Source: Lepus europaeus (Eukaryota; Chordata; Mammalia; Lagomorpha; Leporidae). From it: a DNA stretch of 64,000 bases. The stretch lies in contig NC_084837.1 of the NCBI RefSeq assembly GCF_033115175.1, forward strand, positions 23,994,266 to 24,058,265, written 5' to 3'. The notes under the pieces were generated by a model. It made no database searches. It was not told the origin of the DNA and saw only the letters and a program-made list of their open reading frames with translations. Positions 53,517 through 64,000 of this stretch are shown here, piece by piece (positions within the stretch are counted from its first letter, which is position 1; each line of letters opens with the position of its first letter). A program made the translations under genes and the position numbers.

Positions 53517-53760
53517 GCATCCCTTATCGGGGTGCCTGGGTTTGGCTTCCAGTTCCCGAGTGCAGCGTGCTGCTAACGTATACCCTGCAAGGCAGCAGTG
53601 ATGGTTCAAGTAACTAAGAACCTGCCACCCACAGAGGGCACCTGAATTGTATTTCCAGCCGGGGTCTGGCCTAGTCTGGCCATTTGGGGGTGTGAACCGC
53701 TGGCTAGGAGCTCTGTCTGTTTCTTCCTCTCTCCCTCCACTCCAACCCTCTCCCCTACCT
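53517..53760 (+). repeat. C-SINE, old
   Basis: Plus copy of the old type (cggggtgcctgggtttggct, tttgggggtgtgaaccgctg), lacking a clear head. Confidence 0.7.
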
Positions 53761-54116
53761 AAGGAGACCTCGGAGTCCGGTGTCCTGCTGGGATACCAGC
53801 CGACTTCCCCAAGGCAGGAGGCAGTAAGCCCGCTTTGCCTTGCCAGCGGCTGCTTTGTGGAGCCAGCAATGAACCTGTTTTGGGCTCAATCCGGCTTCTC
53901 CTCGCCCAGGGGATTGTTAGTTTGTGGCCAATGGGGATTTTGTTTTCTCACCAAGTTCTACCGCGAAGAAGCTCTCCATCCTCAGACGGCAATGCCTAGC
54001 TACTGGGAATAACTCCACCAGGCCCGGAGACGACGCCCACGCGTGCTTTTTTTCCGTCTCTTCCCAAAACCCGGCGGCCGAGGGACTTTCGACCATGCGG
54101 CGCCGTCCGAGGCTGA

Positions 54117-54131
54117 CCAGCAGAGGGCGCT
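54117..54131 (+). promoter_or_regulatory. CTCF-type binding motif
   Basis: ccagcagagggcgct matches the CTCF core (CCASYAGRKGGCRSY) at every position, in CpG-rich unique sequence between repeats. Binding is not shown by sequence alone. Confidence 0.6.
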
Positions 54132-54772
54132 CCCGAGAGAGCGCGGCTGAGTCCAGCCTCCTTGCCAGGGAACTGGAAAATTCCCACACAGGAGGCACCA
54201 CTTAATTTCAATTATTGTAATTAATGGTAAATTCAAGCAGGCTTTTACAGGACGGACACCAGCACAGCCACGCAGGGATGGAAGCGCCAGCTGTGGGAAA
54301 GCCGGAAGAGCGCCTTCCCGCACGGGGAGGGGCCTCTCGCCCAGCGCCTTCGCTGTTGGCCAGGGTGGGGGGGCCTTTCGTCCAGGGGAGTGGGGTCTCC
54401 TCACCGAGATTCCCAGAAGAGCAGAACTGCCTGCAGCTGGTTCTGCAGCCTGTGGCAGGCAGCACACGCGTGGCGAAGCTCTTTAGAACCAGGCACGCGG
54501 AGGTGCCGGAGATGGTATTCTCAAACACGGAGTTACCCTAGGCCTGGAGTTGGCAAACGTCTCCCACAGAAAGCCAGAAAAGAGATATTCTCACTTTGGC
54601 CATACAGCTCCCGTCTGCCTAGTCGCCTGAAGGCAGGACAGAAACTAGCAAACCGACCGATGGCAGGGGCCTAATGACAGTATCCCATACAATTTTCTTT
54701 TTTAAACACGTAAAGTGCTTCCCACCCCCTTCCTTTCCCCCCTTTCTCTCTCTCTCTCTCTCTCTTTTTTTT

Positions 54773-55097
54773 TTAAAGATTTATTTATTCATTTGAAAGG
54801 TGGAGTCACAGAGAGGGAGAGGCAGAGTGAGAGAAAGAGACGTTTCCATCTGCTGGTTTACTCCCCAAGTGGCCACAATGGCCACTGCTGGGCCACACCA
54901 GAGCCAGGAGCCCCATCCCGGTCTCCCACGTGGGCACAGCGGTCCAGGTACCTGGACCACCCTCCGCTGCTTTCCCAGGCACACCAGCAGGGAGCTGGAG
55001 TGGAAGTGGAGCAGCTGGGACTTGAACTGGAACCCATAAGGAATGCCCGTACTGTAGATGGTGGCCGAATCCCTTGTACCAAAGCGTTGGACCCTCC
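54773..55097 (-). repeat. C-SINE, full length
   Basis: Minus copy with aaagatttatttattcattt tail and a degraded head complement (accaaagcgttggaccc). A CT run precedes it at 54744-54765. Confidence 0.9.
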
Positions 55098-55327
55098 ATA
55101 CAATTTTCAAGTGTCAAAATATAGCATTCTTATTTTGATTTTTTTCATCATTAAAAAAAGGTAAAAACCATTGTTAATGCATAAGCCATATGAAAACCAG
55201 CTGGATTTGGCCTAGGGTCTGTAGTTTGGGAATTCCTATCTTAAGCCAGTCCTCAGCCCACCCTCTATACTCTATGTTTCAGAGAATATATGTAAATCCT
55301 TAGCCCCGGGGTCTAGAAGTAGTCATT

Positions 55328-55352
55328 CCCCCCCCCCCCCCCAAAAAAAAAA
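55328..55352 (+). repeat. Homopolymer C run followed by A run
   Basis: About 15 C then 10 A. Together with the G runs at 1217 and 11088 it is a likely place for length errors. Confidence 0.8.
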
Positions 55353-55546
55353 GGAACCAAACTGAGGTCCTACTATGTCTATTATTGAGCTGATAAAAAT
55401 TTGAGAGTGAATTCAAGGATTAGCAAAAGCAACTGATTCTCAAGAATCAACACAATGGATTTCTCTTTCTGGTGTGAATTTTGACTGCAAAGAAATCTGT
55501 TCTCTTTCCATTACAAATTTTTAGAAAATGCATTTCTTGCCAAGGT

Positions 55547-55559
55547 CGCCATCTGCTGG
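55547..55559 (-). promoter_or_regulatory. CTCF-type binding motif (reverse)
   Basis: The minus strand reads CCAGCAGATGGCG, matching the CTCF core. It faces the motif at 54117, so the two are convergent 1.4 kb apart. Confidence 0.5.
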
Positions 55560-56477
55560 ACTGGCACCAAATTGCAGGAGAGAGTAGGGTGCCTTGTGAC
55601 TTAAGTGCTGCAGCTTCTGCTTCCTTAGCTGACCGGATGTCAGCGAGGGTGCCGAGAGCCTGGCTTCTGGAAGGCACTGATGGATGGTAGCTTTACCAGG
55701 CTCCCTCCAAGACCGGGGAGGGGCCCTAAGCAACGCCTTGTCTCTCAGTGTGAACCAATGGTAGTGGCTCACGCAATAGGCCTGGATGGCAAGATCCTGC
55801 AGAGCCGGGTGCACACCACGTTCTTGTCTACTCGGCTCCGGTCAGTGCCCAGCACCTAAAGAGTTCTCAGTTGTAAGGAAATGCTTGGGCCTCACTGGAC
55901 AGCTGTGCGCTGTCCACAGCATCATTTTCCAAGTTGCCTACTTCCGGCTTTCTGGGGACTCTGGACTTCTTTGCCCCTGGCTATTCTGTACCATTGACAC
56001 TGGAGCTAAGTGACAGCAGTGCAGCGTACCTCTTGCTTTAGAAATGCAACTAGGCTCAACTGATTCTCTCTTCCTTTGTGAGAGGGGCTCGTTTTGCACC
56101 CACTTGCGTCCATTTGACTATTCCCGACCTCTAATGTGTCGGCTTTTTGACTTCAGCTTTGAACCAGGGGTAACATGTGCCTGGTTTCCTTATTAATGAG
56201 TTAAATAAAATCTTTCACCTGTGTTCACTTAATATCCGTATGAGCATTTTTCATTGTTTTGGAAAATTACCTTTTAACACCCTGCTTAATTCTGAAATTG
56301 AATTTCTAGACAAAAATGTGAAGGACATCCTAGGGGACAACCTGCAACACGTCCATCTTGCCGTTTGGAATCACCTCTTTCCACTTCTGCACAACTCATG
56401 ACTCTGCCACTGAACAGCTACCCAATGCTGAATGACACATTTTCCCATCTTTAACACGGGGAGTTGGCCCACATTCT

Positions 56478-56811
56478 TTTTTTTTTTTTTTTTTGACAGG
56501 CAGAGTGGATAGTGAGAGAGAGAGACAGAGAGAAAGGTCTTCCTTTTTGCCGTTGGTTCACCCTCCAATGGCCGCTGCGGCCGGCGCATCGCGCTGATCC
56601 GAAGCCAGGAGCCAGGTGCTTCTCCTGGTCTCTCATGGGGTGCAGGACCCAAGCACTTGGGCCACCCTCCACTGCACTCCCGGGCCATAGCAGAGAGCTG
56701 GCCTGGAAGAGGGGCAACCGGGATAGAATCCGGCGCCCCAACCGGTGACTAGTACCTGGGGTGCCGGCGCCACAAGGCGGAGGATTAGCCTGTTAAGCCA
56801 CGGCGCCGGCC
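56478..56811 (-). repeat. Young C-SINE with 12-bp target-site duplication
   Basis: Near-consensus young minus copy flanked by ggcccacattct at 56466-56477 and 56812-56823. Confidence 0.96.
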
Positions 56812-56825
56812 GGCCCACATTCTAT

Positions 56826-57010
56826 AAAGCAGAAATTCTCTAACTTTAAGGTCTAAGGACCTCTTTCCCCTTCCTTTTACTGCTTTTAAAAATTCTTGAG
56901 GACCTCGTTAAATTATGAGGGCTTTGGTTCATGTGGCCTCTGCCTGTGGTTATTTGTTATATCAGAAATGAAAACTGAGAAATTTTAACAAATAAATTAA
57001 CTCATTGAAC
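56826..57010 (+). repeat. Old hAT-like DNA transposon remnant
   Basis: cagaaattctctaactttaa, aaaattcttgaggacctcg, ggctttggttcatgtgg and aaatgaaaactgagaaattt follow an ancient mammalian repeat pattern (…ttctcaaactttttggtctc…). Family name not certain. Confidence 0.45.
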
Positions 57011-58645
57011 AAAAGAAGGAACCCATTACATGCCATCAAAAATAACATTTTTGTGAAAATATACTTTCCAAAACACCCCCCCCACACACACACACACACG
57101 AGAAGAGTGACACTGTCTTACAGTTTTGCAATGTTCCGCATGTCTGGCTGATGAGAACACAGCTGGACTCTTCCATGTGTGCTTGTCTTCTCCCTGCTGG
57201 GATGTTAGAATCTCCAGGGTGCACTCAGGAGCGAATGGAAGAGAAAAGGCAAATAACAGCGGAGACCCCTGCCAGGGTCTCAGGGACCCCCCTCCCCCCC
57301 GCCCTGACCTGCTGTTACCGAGAAAAGCAAGGTGAGCTCCAGGCAGGAGTGGTGCTTTGTGGACGCCGGGCTGCGCCAGCACACCACGCCGATCCCCTTG
57401 GCGGAGGGCCAGCATGCTCGCCCATGCCTTCTGGAGCTGTCCTCCTTGCGTTGAGAGTGCAGCGTGGCACCTGCTGACCTGTGCTGGGATCTGAGCAGGA
57501 GCCGGGAAATGGGGTGGGGTTGGCGAGAGAGAGGAGCACCAGTCTTACCTCTCCCCGAAGCAGCTCTGGGTGACCCCGGGATCTGGCTGCACCTGCCAGC
57601 ACCTCTGGTTTACTCTTCTTCCTTGACCGCTTTCTCAAGCCATGGTTTGGAGGCTCAAGTCCTGGAGCCTCCACTGCCACCCCGCCTCGGACTCTTGGAG
57701 CGCCCCTGGCCTCTGAGTTGGCAGTTGTTGTTAGAGGAGTCATTGAAAAAGGAAGAGGTTTTTTTTTTCCTTCCTGAAAATCCTGAGAAAAATCAGCACC
57801 CTGACCCCTCCTTGAGATAACCAGCCTCTTGGCGGTTCCTGTTGAGGCTCTGTGACACCAGGACATCGTTTCTGTGCGCCGCAAAGCTGAAAGTGACAGC
57901 CCAAGCTTTCTAGAACCCAGGGACCACACCGAGGAGCAGGCAAAGCTTGACTGGAAAGATCTCACTAATTTCCTCCTTCCAGAAAAGTAATGGAGAGCCT
58001 TAAAGCTTAGAGCCTGCCTATTCTATGCATAAAAACAGATCCAGTGCTTTCCTTGTAACCTCTCACTTAGGAATTCACATCCCAGCTCCCATTCCGAGAT
58101 CACAGTCAAATCCTTGGAACCACGACAACCCTAGATTTGTGTCCCTGATCTGCCCCCTCCTACCCATGGGCCATGGGGGAAATGTCGACCCTGTCGATCT
58201 CCAACTCCTTGTCTATAAAACAGGGGCGAGTGAGTTTGAGTTCCCGCCGAAGCAAAGCCCGCGTCCAGGTCTTGGCTTCGTGCAGGTGATCCATCAGCCG
58301 TGCTGGTGCGGGAGAGCCTATGAAGCAGGAATGCGGGAACAGCATCCATGATGCAGGTTGAAGGGGGCGGATCCAATGTGGTGTCATTGGGCCGGTTGTT
58401 GTCGGGAATGGTTGGGGCTCAATCCTCTTAGGCACCCTCAGAGAAACCCTGGAAAATGTACCCAGAATCATCCTTGGGGGTGTGGCAGCCGAGCTGTTTC
58501 CCTAGGCTCTCATTCCTCCGTGGTTGATGACTGAGGGACATCCTTTTGGGACAAAGGAGCTTGCAGCTGTGGCTCAAATCCCAAGTGGGTCCTGGGTGTG
58601 TCAGGAGGCCCGAAAGGTATCTGCCTCGGGACATCCACAGTATCC

Positions 58646-58745
58646 GCGTGCAGAGTTATTGTGAGAATTGAGAGAAACACCGTCTACGCCGTCTGTAGCA
58701 TCATGCCTGGCATCCAGTTAAGCCCTTAATCAGTGTTTACTTGCC
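58646..58745 (+). repeat. MIR-like 3' fragment
   Basis: gttattgtgagaattgagag, tagcatcatgcctggcatcc and cccttaatcagtgtttac match the MIR 3' portion. Confidence 0.55.
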
Positions 58746-58865
58746 TTGCACCTGCTCTTGTCATCCTTACCAGAATCATTACCTTTTTTGTGAATGAGAG
58801 AGACAAGGGTAAATGGATGGCTTCCAGGACTCTGCAAATGATAGGTAACCCACAGCCTGTTTTTG

Positions 58866-59160
58866 TTTCATTTTGAATTCACTTATTTATTGGAAAGAGA
58901 GAAAAAGAGGGACCCCCTCAGCTACTGGTTCACTCCCCAAGTGTCTGCTACAGTTGGGGCTGGGCCAGGCTGAAGCCAGGAAGTCAGGAACTCAATCTGG
59001 GTCCCCTGGGCGGTGGCAGGGACCCTGATCACTGATCCATCACCTGCGCATCAGCAGGAAGCCGGAACAGGATGCAAAGCCAGCACTCAAACCCAGCACT
59101 CTGATGGGGGATGCTGACGTCCCATTGGCATCTTAGCCTCTGTGCCAATGGCAGCCCCTC
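58866..59160 (-). repeat. C-SINE, old
   Basis: Divergent minus copy (cttatttattggaaagag, ctactggttcactcccc) ending near gccaatggcagcccc. Confidence 0.78.
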
Positions 59161-61279
59161 CCAGCCCATCTCTTCCACGCCACATCCTGCATGATTAACC
59201 GTGAGGATGGCCAACTGTTGTGTTGATTGCCATACTTCAACTTCCTACTCCTCCCTCCCTTTTTTGGTGTCAACACTTAGGCACAAGGAGGCAGATCTTG
59301 TCAATCATCTGGGGGTGGGAAAAGGGTTGTGAACCTCCGTCCCATCGACTTTGCACAGTGATGGAACTGTCCTAGATCTGGGTTTTCAGATACATGCAGG
59401 TGGATCTGCCCATTGGGCACTTGCAAGACGGCCAGTGCAGCTGAACTGAACTGTTTCTACACGACTCATCTGGAAGTGTGAGTCCTCGTAGCTGTGCACA
59501 GACCCGGGGGAGGGCAATTACAGATGTGTGCCCCGTGGAGAGCGGAAGGGACCTCCCCCTACCACCACCCTGGGGCTACAGCACAGCCAGCAGTGGGTTT
59601 CCAATGGACCCTGGGCCCACGGAGGCCAACAAGGTGCCACTTCTAGACTGAAGAATGACGGCATCTCTGAGGCCAAGGGACTACTGGTTCATGAGAGTGT
59701 ACCCTTGGTGGGGACGTGGAGTCAGCACAGGACGGGAGAGTCAAGGCCATGGCCCATTGTTCTGTGCGCAGAGCAACAGCTGGCCATTGTGTAGGGAAAG
59801 AGCCTCAGCTTTAGCTGCTTAAGAGCACAGAAAGATGAGAGGGAAGTCTCCCCCACTGGTGCTCTCTGCAGCTGACCCGGGAGAGAAGCTACTCACAGAA
59901 TGAGCCACTGACTCCAACGTCACCTCCTCTGGCTGGTGACCCACCTGTGCCCTCCTCTCAGCTCCCTGGGTCCTAGGAGCCACCCCTCTGGTCACCATTT
60001 GTCTACTTCTGCTTGCCACCCTAAGCTCTGGGGAGGCAGGCGCCCTCGTCTAGCCTAGCGCCACGCCTCCAACACAGTGAAGTACTAAGCTGGGTGGAGG
60101 TGATGGGCAGAGCAGCAGGAGTTGAGCGAGGACAGAGGCATCTATGGACAAATGGCTTTCCAACGGGACCTTGAGAGAGGAGCCACGTTTGGTGGCCATG
60201 GGATTGTGTGATGACATTCCAGCGCGGGATCATCACAGGCAGTGGAGTAGAGGTAGGCTGCTCCTCCCAGGGCAGGCAACGAGACGGACACATCAGAAGA
60301 CAGGGTTTGGGAAGCCAGACCGGATTAGCAGTGGGGCCAGACTCCAGGGCCTGGACAGGCAGGCCGTGGAGTGCGGACCTGGTGCGGTGGCCAAGAGCAC
60401 TGGAACTTGAGCACCTTGGGCTTGTGAGCGTGGAGAAACCTGGGCTAACATCACCAGGTCCACAAGGTGTGGTTGGCCCCAGTTGTTTCTGCCTTTTACC
60501 TTCAATCTCTTTGCCTCTAGGAAAACGACTTCCACCACAGTTCTACCCAGGCGGCCACAGGGACCCTGTCTCTACCCGCAGATGCAGGGTGGGTGAGCAT
60601 GTGAACCACACCCAGTCAGCGTCAGCGTCTTAGGCAGTGTTCCAGGGAGAGATACAGGCTACGGTCCCCGGAGACTCAGTTGGCTTTGTCTTCCAGTACC
60701 TTCTGTGACTGCTGAATGATGAGAGGCAAGCCCAGGAGTACTGATGCTCGCCTGGTGCTGCTGGGGCTAGGATCTGAGAATCAACCCAGCACAGAGGCCC
60801 GCAAAGCCAAGGAATGAGAGGGACAGCCAATGACATCATCGGAGCACCTGGATCCACCTGGGCTTGAAGCTGGCTCTAGTTCCGGGCTGTTGGATTATTG
60901 GTCCCTGCCACTTGCAACCCGTTTTACTGCATGGAGAGGTTAAAGACATGCCCAAGGTCATGGGGTCCTAGCTCTGGCTCCTGCTGGCGGGACCGGGCGA
61001 GCCGGGGTCAGAGCCGGGGTCAGCGGGCTCCACCTTCTCGTCACCCACACGGAGGAGAAACAGTAGGAGTTCTCCCTGAGGGCGGCCTGGGAGCCACGGG
61101 CCTCTTCCGTAACGCCAGCCCTGCGTGAGTCTCCTAAATAGAAGAGAACACAGATGTGGGGCAGCACCGAAGGGAGAGGGATTTCCCTTGGCAAATTCTT
61201 TGCAATTTGCGGACTGCAGGTGACCCAGCTCCACTTCCCTGTCACTGTGTGCGCTGTCTGAAACGCGAGCGGCTGATTA

Positions 61280-61690
61280 AAGAGCGAGGTCCTCCCACAG
61301 GGGCTGCGGGAAGACGAGCTGGGCGGACGCCCACCAGCCTCCCCCGCACAGCAGCGCGGGATCGCCGGCTCGCTGCAGCTCTGGGAGCCGGCGCCAGCGC
61401 GGGTAGGCTCTGTCGTGCCTTCCCCCGGGCACTTTGCAGTTGTCATGAGGACTTAAATTAGTGCTGCTCAGCCTACAGCAAGCGAAAGATGGCACGTTCT
61501 GGGGAGTCACTGCGGGAGATTCTGAGTGGGTGCAGGGTGCAGGGTGCAGGGCCCAGCGTCTGCCCGCTGCGGGTGCCAGCAGCGCCCGGATTCCGAAGCC
61601 GGCGGGCGGCCGTGAAGCCGGTGCAGCGCCACCCAGTGGCTCCTTCGGCTGCGGGGCGACGGCGGCAAGATGGTGACTGGTGGGGCCCTT
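61280..61690. promoter_or_regulatory. Orphan CpG-rich patch
   Basis: GC- and CpG-rich sequence without a recognised gene, just outside the presumed GNG2 3' end. It includes a YY1-like ggcggcaagatgg at about 61661-61673. It could be an alternative promoter or just GC-rich DNA. Confidence 0.35.
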
Positions 61691-62073
61691 TCCTTCCTCC
61701 CTCGCAGGGTTTGCTCCTCCCTGGCACCATCTGGGCGCTCAAAGGGCTCCCTTGACGGACGCCATCCCTGAGGAGCTGCTGAATCCAGAGCGCCGGGGTT
61801 TCCCTTCTCTTGCACTTCTTTGCAGTCATGGGGAATGACCCTCAGTCCATTTCTTTTTCAAGAAGAAAGAACCAAAAGTCCCCCTGGGGCGCACCTGCAG
61901 CAAGTGTACCTGCGAACTGAGCTGTGTCCCTGGTCCCTCGTGCCAGGAACCCTCCTGCCCTTCTCCGTCCCCAGCGGATGCACCCGAGAGGTTGACCACG
62001 GGTCGGGGGGCCAGGTGGGCCGCCGGCTGGGGCAATGAAGTGGACTCGGGATGAAAGGAATCGGAAAATTCCA

Positions 62074-64000
62074 TTTATTAAAACAAATACATTGTCCATA
62101 TGGGATGAAAATGTGCACATCACATTCAGGTTTTCCTGCTTGAACATTTCTGTATTTCTCTCTTGGAAAGACACACTCCATAGGTTTTATAGAGGAAAAA
62201 GGTGAACAGTTGTTGGGTTAGGAAACAGTAATGCGAATATAACAATTCATCATTGCCAGGAGCAGCTAGAAGCAAATATTAAGAAAGAAAGTATAAAAAA
62301 ACCCCTTAAGACGGCATGCTTGGTTTTCTCAAAATTCCTTATATAGGTATGAGTGTATGGAGAAATGGTTTTGACTGTTTAGTTTTTCTTTGGTAGACAT
62401 TCTCTTTCAAATAGTATTAGTAAGAATCAGATTGAGAGGCTTATTTGCATCCTCTGATTTAAGTGAACAAGTAGTTGGTTTCACATTTTTAAAAAAGACG
62501 AGCAAATTTTTATTATCGAGAAAGAGCAAATTTCAATATTGAGGATGATGCAACTTTTTTCTTTATAGTGTTTGCTTCTAAATATGAAGCTCATTGTTAT
62601 TATTAATTAACTAATTTCATGGCAAATTTTCACTATTATCCAATATATAAATAGAAATGAGAGCCTTACATATTTGAGCTGAAGTTTTCTATTAGTCACC
62701 CCTTAAGATACACTTATGCTGGTGAAAGGACGGTTGAGTTTCTAAGGGAATTAAGTTTTTTAGAGGCACCGGTAATCAAGACTTTTTTTCCCCTTAATAA
62801 ATACAAATACTATTAAGCCAAAACTCATATAAAGATTCTGTGGTTATATTCCTATACTGTAAGACATGAAATTATGAAAAAGGCAAAAATCTCTTCCTTA
62901 AACTGAATCTCAGATGGGCTGAGTGTTTTCTGTCTTCTCTCTCCTTTTCTACACACACACAGTACGAAATTGCTCAGCATTTAGTCACCAGGCCCCTAGT
63001 CTGATTCTTCCTAAACGTTTGAACTCCATTTTAATTGCTCCAAAGACCTAAATTTACATGGAAAGATAAATAGTCCTTGTGGAAAAAAAGAGGTGGGTCG
63101 TGAAACTCTGCTGGTCCTTAATCACTTTCCAAAGTGCTTTATTCATAGCTGTTTTTGTGGGACCCTGTATTCATTTATGTTTTAATTCATTTAAAAAATT
63201 TTGTAACACAGCTTGTGCTGCTTCCACAACAAGACTATGCTCGCTGTACAACACTGTGGTTTCATAAATACGGCACCAGCATCCCTCTGACCGCAGCAGA
63301 GCCCCAGGACTGGATCAGGAGAACATTTGGTGACAGAAGTGCATCTGTATGTCCCACAGATGTTTCCATGTCCTCCCCTCCCGCAGCCCGGCCATGAGCG
63401 TGGCCTGGGTGCATTCCTTCACCAGCAGAGGAGCCACGGGAGGGAAATACTGACCACGTCCCCCTTGGCATAGTAAGCTGTTCCCTCGTCCTCCGTCTTC
63501 GTAAGAATAATGAAAAAACAACACAATAGGAGGAAGAGAATGGCAAAGGAAGAGGATAAAGCAAACTGGGAGCTCACAACAGGCAACAGAGGCCAAAAAG
63601 ATGGGATAAAGGTTCTTCCTGATGGAGGTTACGGCTTAGTGAAAAGTCCCAAGCCCGGGTTTTGGGACGACAGCTCTAGCTACAGGGGAGCTGTAAAAGA
63701 AAGACTGAGAGATTCTAACAAACAAGGCCGACGCCAAAAAACAAAAACAAAGAAGAGATTCTTCAGAAAAATTAGGTAGGAATGAGAAATGAAAATCACC
63801 TCCATGGAAAAAGAGAGGCGGAACCCATTCTGGTGTAGCTGGCGGCAAGGGCTGCACCTGCCACCCGGGGGTGGGCCATCTGGGATCCTTCTCGCTGGTG
63901 TGCGAACAGCTGGGTTCTGAGCACGGGACGCCTGCTCTGGAGCTGAGGGTTACTTTGCTCTGCTGCTTGCACAAAGGTGGGCCACGGGTTTTTGCGACCA
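62074..64000 (-). other. GNG2: Probable GNG2 3' UTR (minus strand), partial
   Basis: From a minus-strand AATAAA (plus TTTATT at 62074-62079) to about 63.3 kb the sequence is AT-rich and contains no SINE, unlike the GC-rich patch just before it. The mammalian order GNG2-RTRAF-NID2, with GNG2 and RTRAF on the same strand, predicts the GNG2 3' end here. No GNG2 coding sequence (C-terminal CAAX end) is visible, so it would lie beyond the window. Inference only. Confidence 0.4.

Larger units (their letters stand above)
40746..62073. other. Intergenic region between RTRAF and the presumed GNG2 3' end
   Basis: 21 kb with no exon I can support on either strand. Stretches without named repeats include 40.75-42.1, 46.2-47.8, 50.5-52.9, 55.1-56.4, 57.0-58.6 and 59.2-61.3 kb. 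Some of these (41.5-41.75, 47.2-47.5 and 51.9-52.2 kb) look like very old LINE2-type sequence, but I cannot confirm this by eye. Open frames here lack domains and are mostly SINE translations. Confidence 0.6.

Noticed and set aside
57315-57965. Open frame of 216 codons on the minus strand
   Set aside because: Arg/Ser/Pro-rich with no family resemblance, in GC-rich intergenic DNA. A chance frame is the simplest explanation.
63480-64000. Search for the GNG2 last coding exon
   Set aside because: No minus-strand frame encodes the expected Ggamma C terminus with a CAAX box; not in this window.
1-64000. CRISPR arrays, operons, phage or plasmid features
   Set aside because: Repeat content and split genes show a mammalian nuclear genome; no regularly spaced repeats with unique spacers.

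Overview
The window is nuclear DNA of a lagomorph, almost certainly a leporid (rabbit or hare). The evidence is about 45 copies of the lagomorph tRNA-derived C-SINE, on both strands, from old degenerate copies to young copies with intact target-site duplications. There are no operons, CRISPR arrays or bacterial features. The genes are split into exons with GT-AG splice sites and consistent phases.

Layout. (1) Positions 1-23035, plus strand: the 3' half of NID2 (nidogen-2), ten coding exons giving two EGF-like modules, two thyroglobulin type-1 modules, a linker and the YWTD beta-propeller. The introns up to about 16.6 kb are full of SINEs. (2) Positions 23036-24099: a 1,064-base gap between two stop codons, holding the 3' UTRs of NID2 and RTRAF, which converge tail to tail. 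(3) Positions 24100-40518, minus strand: the complete RTRAF gene (C14orf166/hCLE/CGI-99). Its eight coding exons total 735 nt and encode 244 residues, the human length. (4) About 40.05-40.75 kb: the CpG-island promoter of RTRAF. (5) About 40.75-62.07 kb: an intergenic interval with SINEs, a solo-LTR-like element, two good CTCF-type motifs and an orphan CpG-rich patch. (6) 62.07-64.0 kb: AT-rich unique sequence starting at a minus-strand AATAAA, probably the 3' UTR of GNG2, inferred from the mammalian gene order GNG2-RTRAF-NID2. No GNG2 coding sequence is visible.

The two genes are functionally unrelated. NID2 is a secreted basement-membrane glycoprotein. RTRAF is an intracellular RNA-binding and tRNA-ligase-complex protein. 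They are neighbours by conserved synteny.

The most notable finding is in NID2. The exon for the first thyroglobulin type-1 module (9593-9826) has an in-frame TAG, and the CWCV core of the module is changed to CWYV, while all nine other NID2 exons in the window are intact. The exon is 234 nt with phase 1 at both ends, so skipping it keeps the reading frame. This may be decay of one module in this lineage, a null allele, or a sequence error. I found no previously undescribed multi-gene system.
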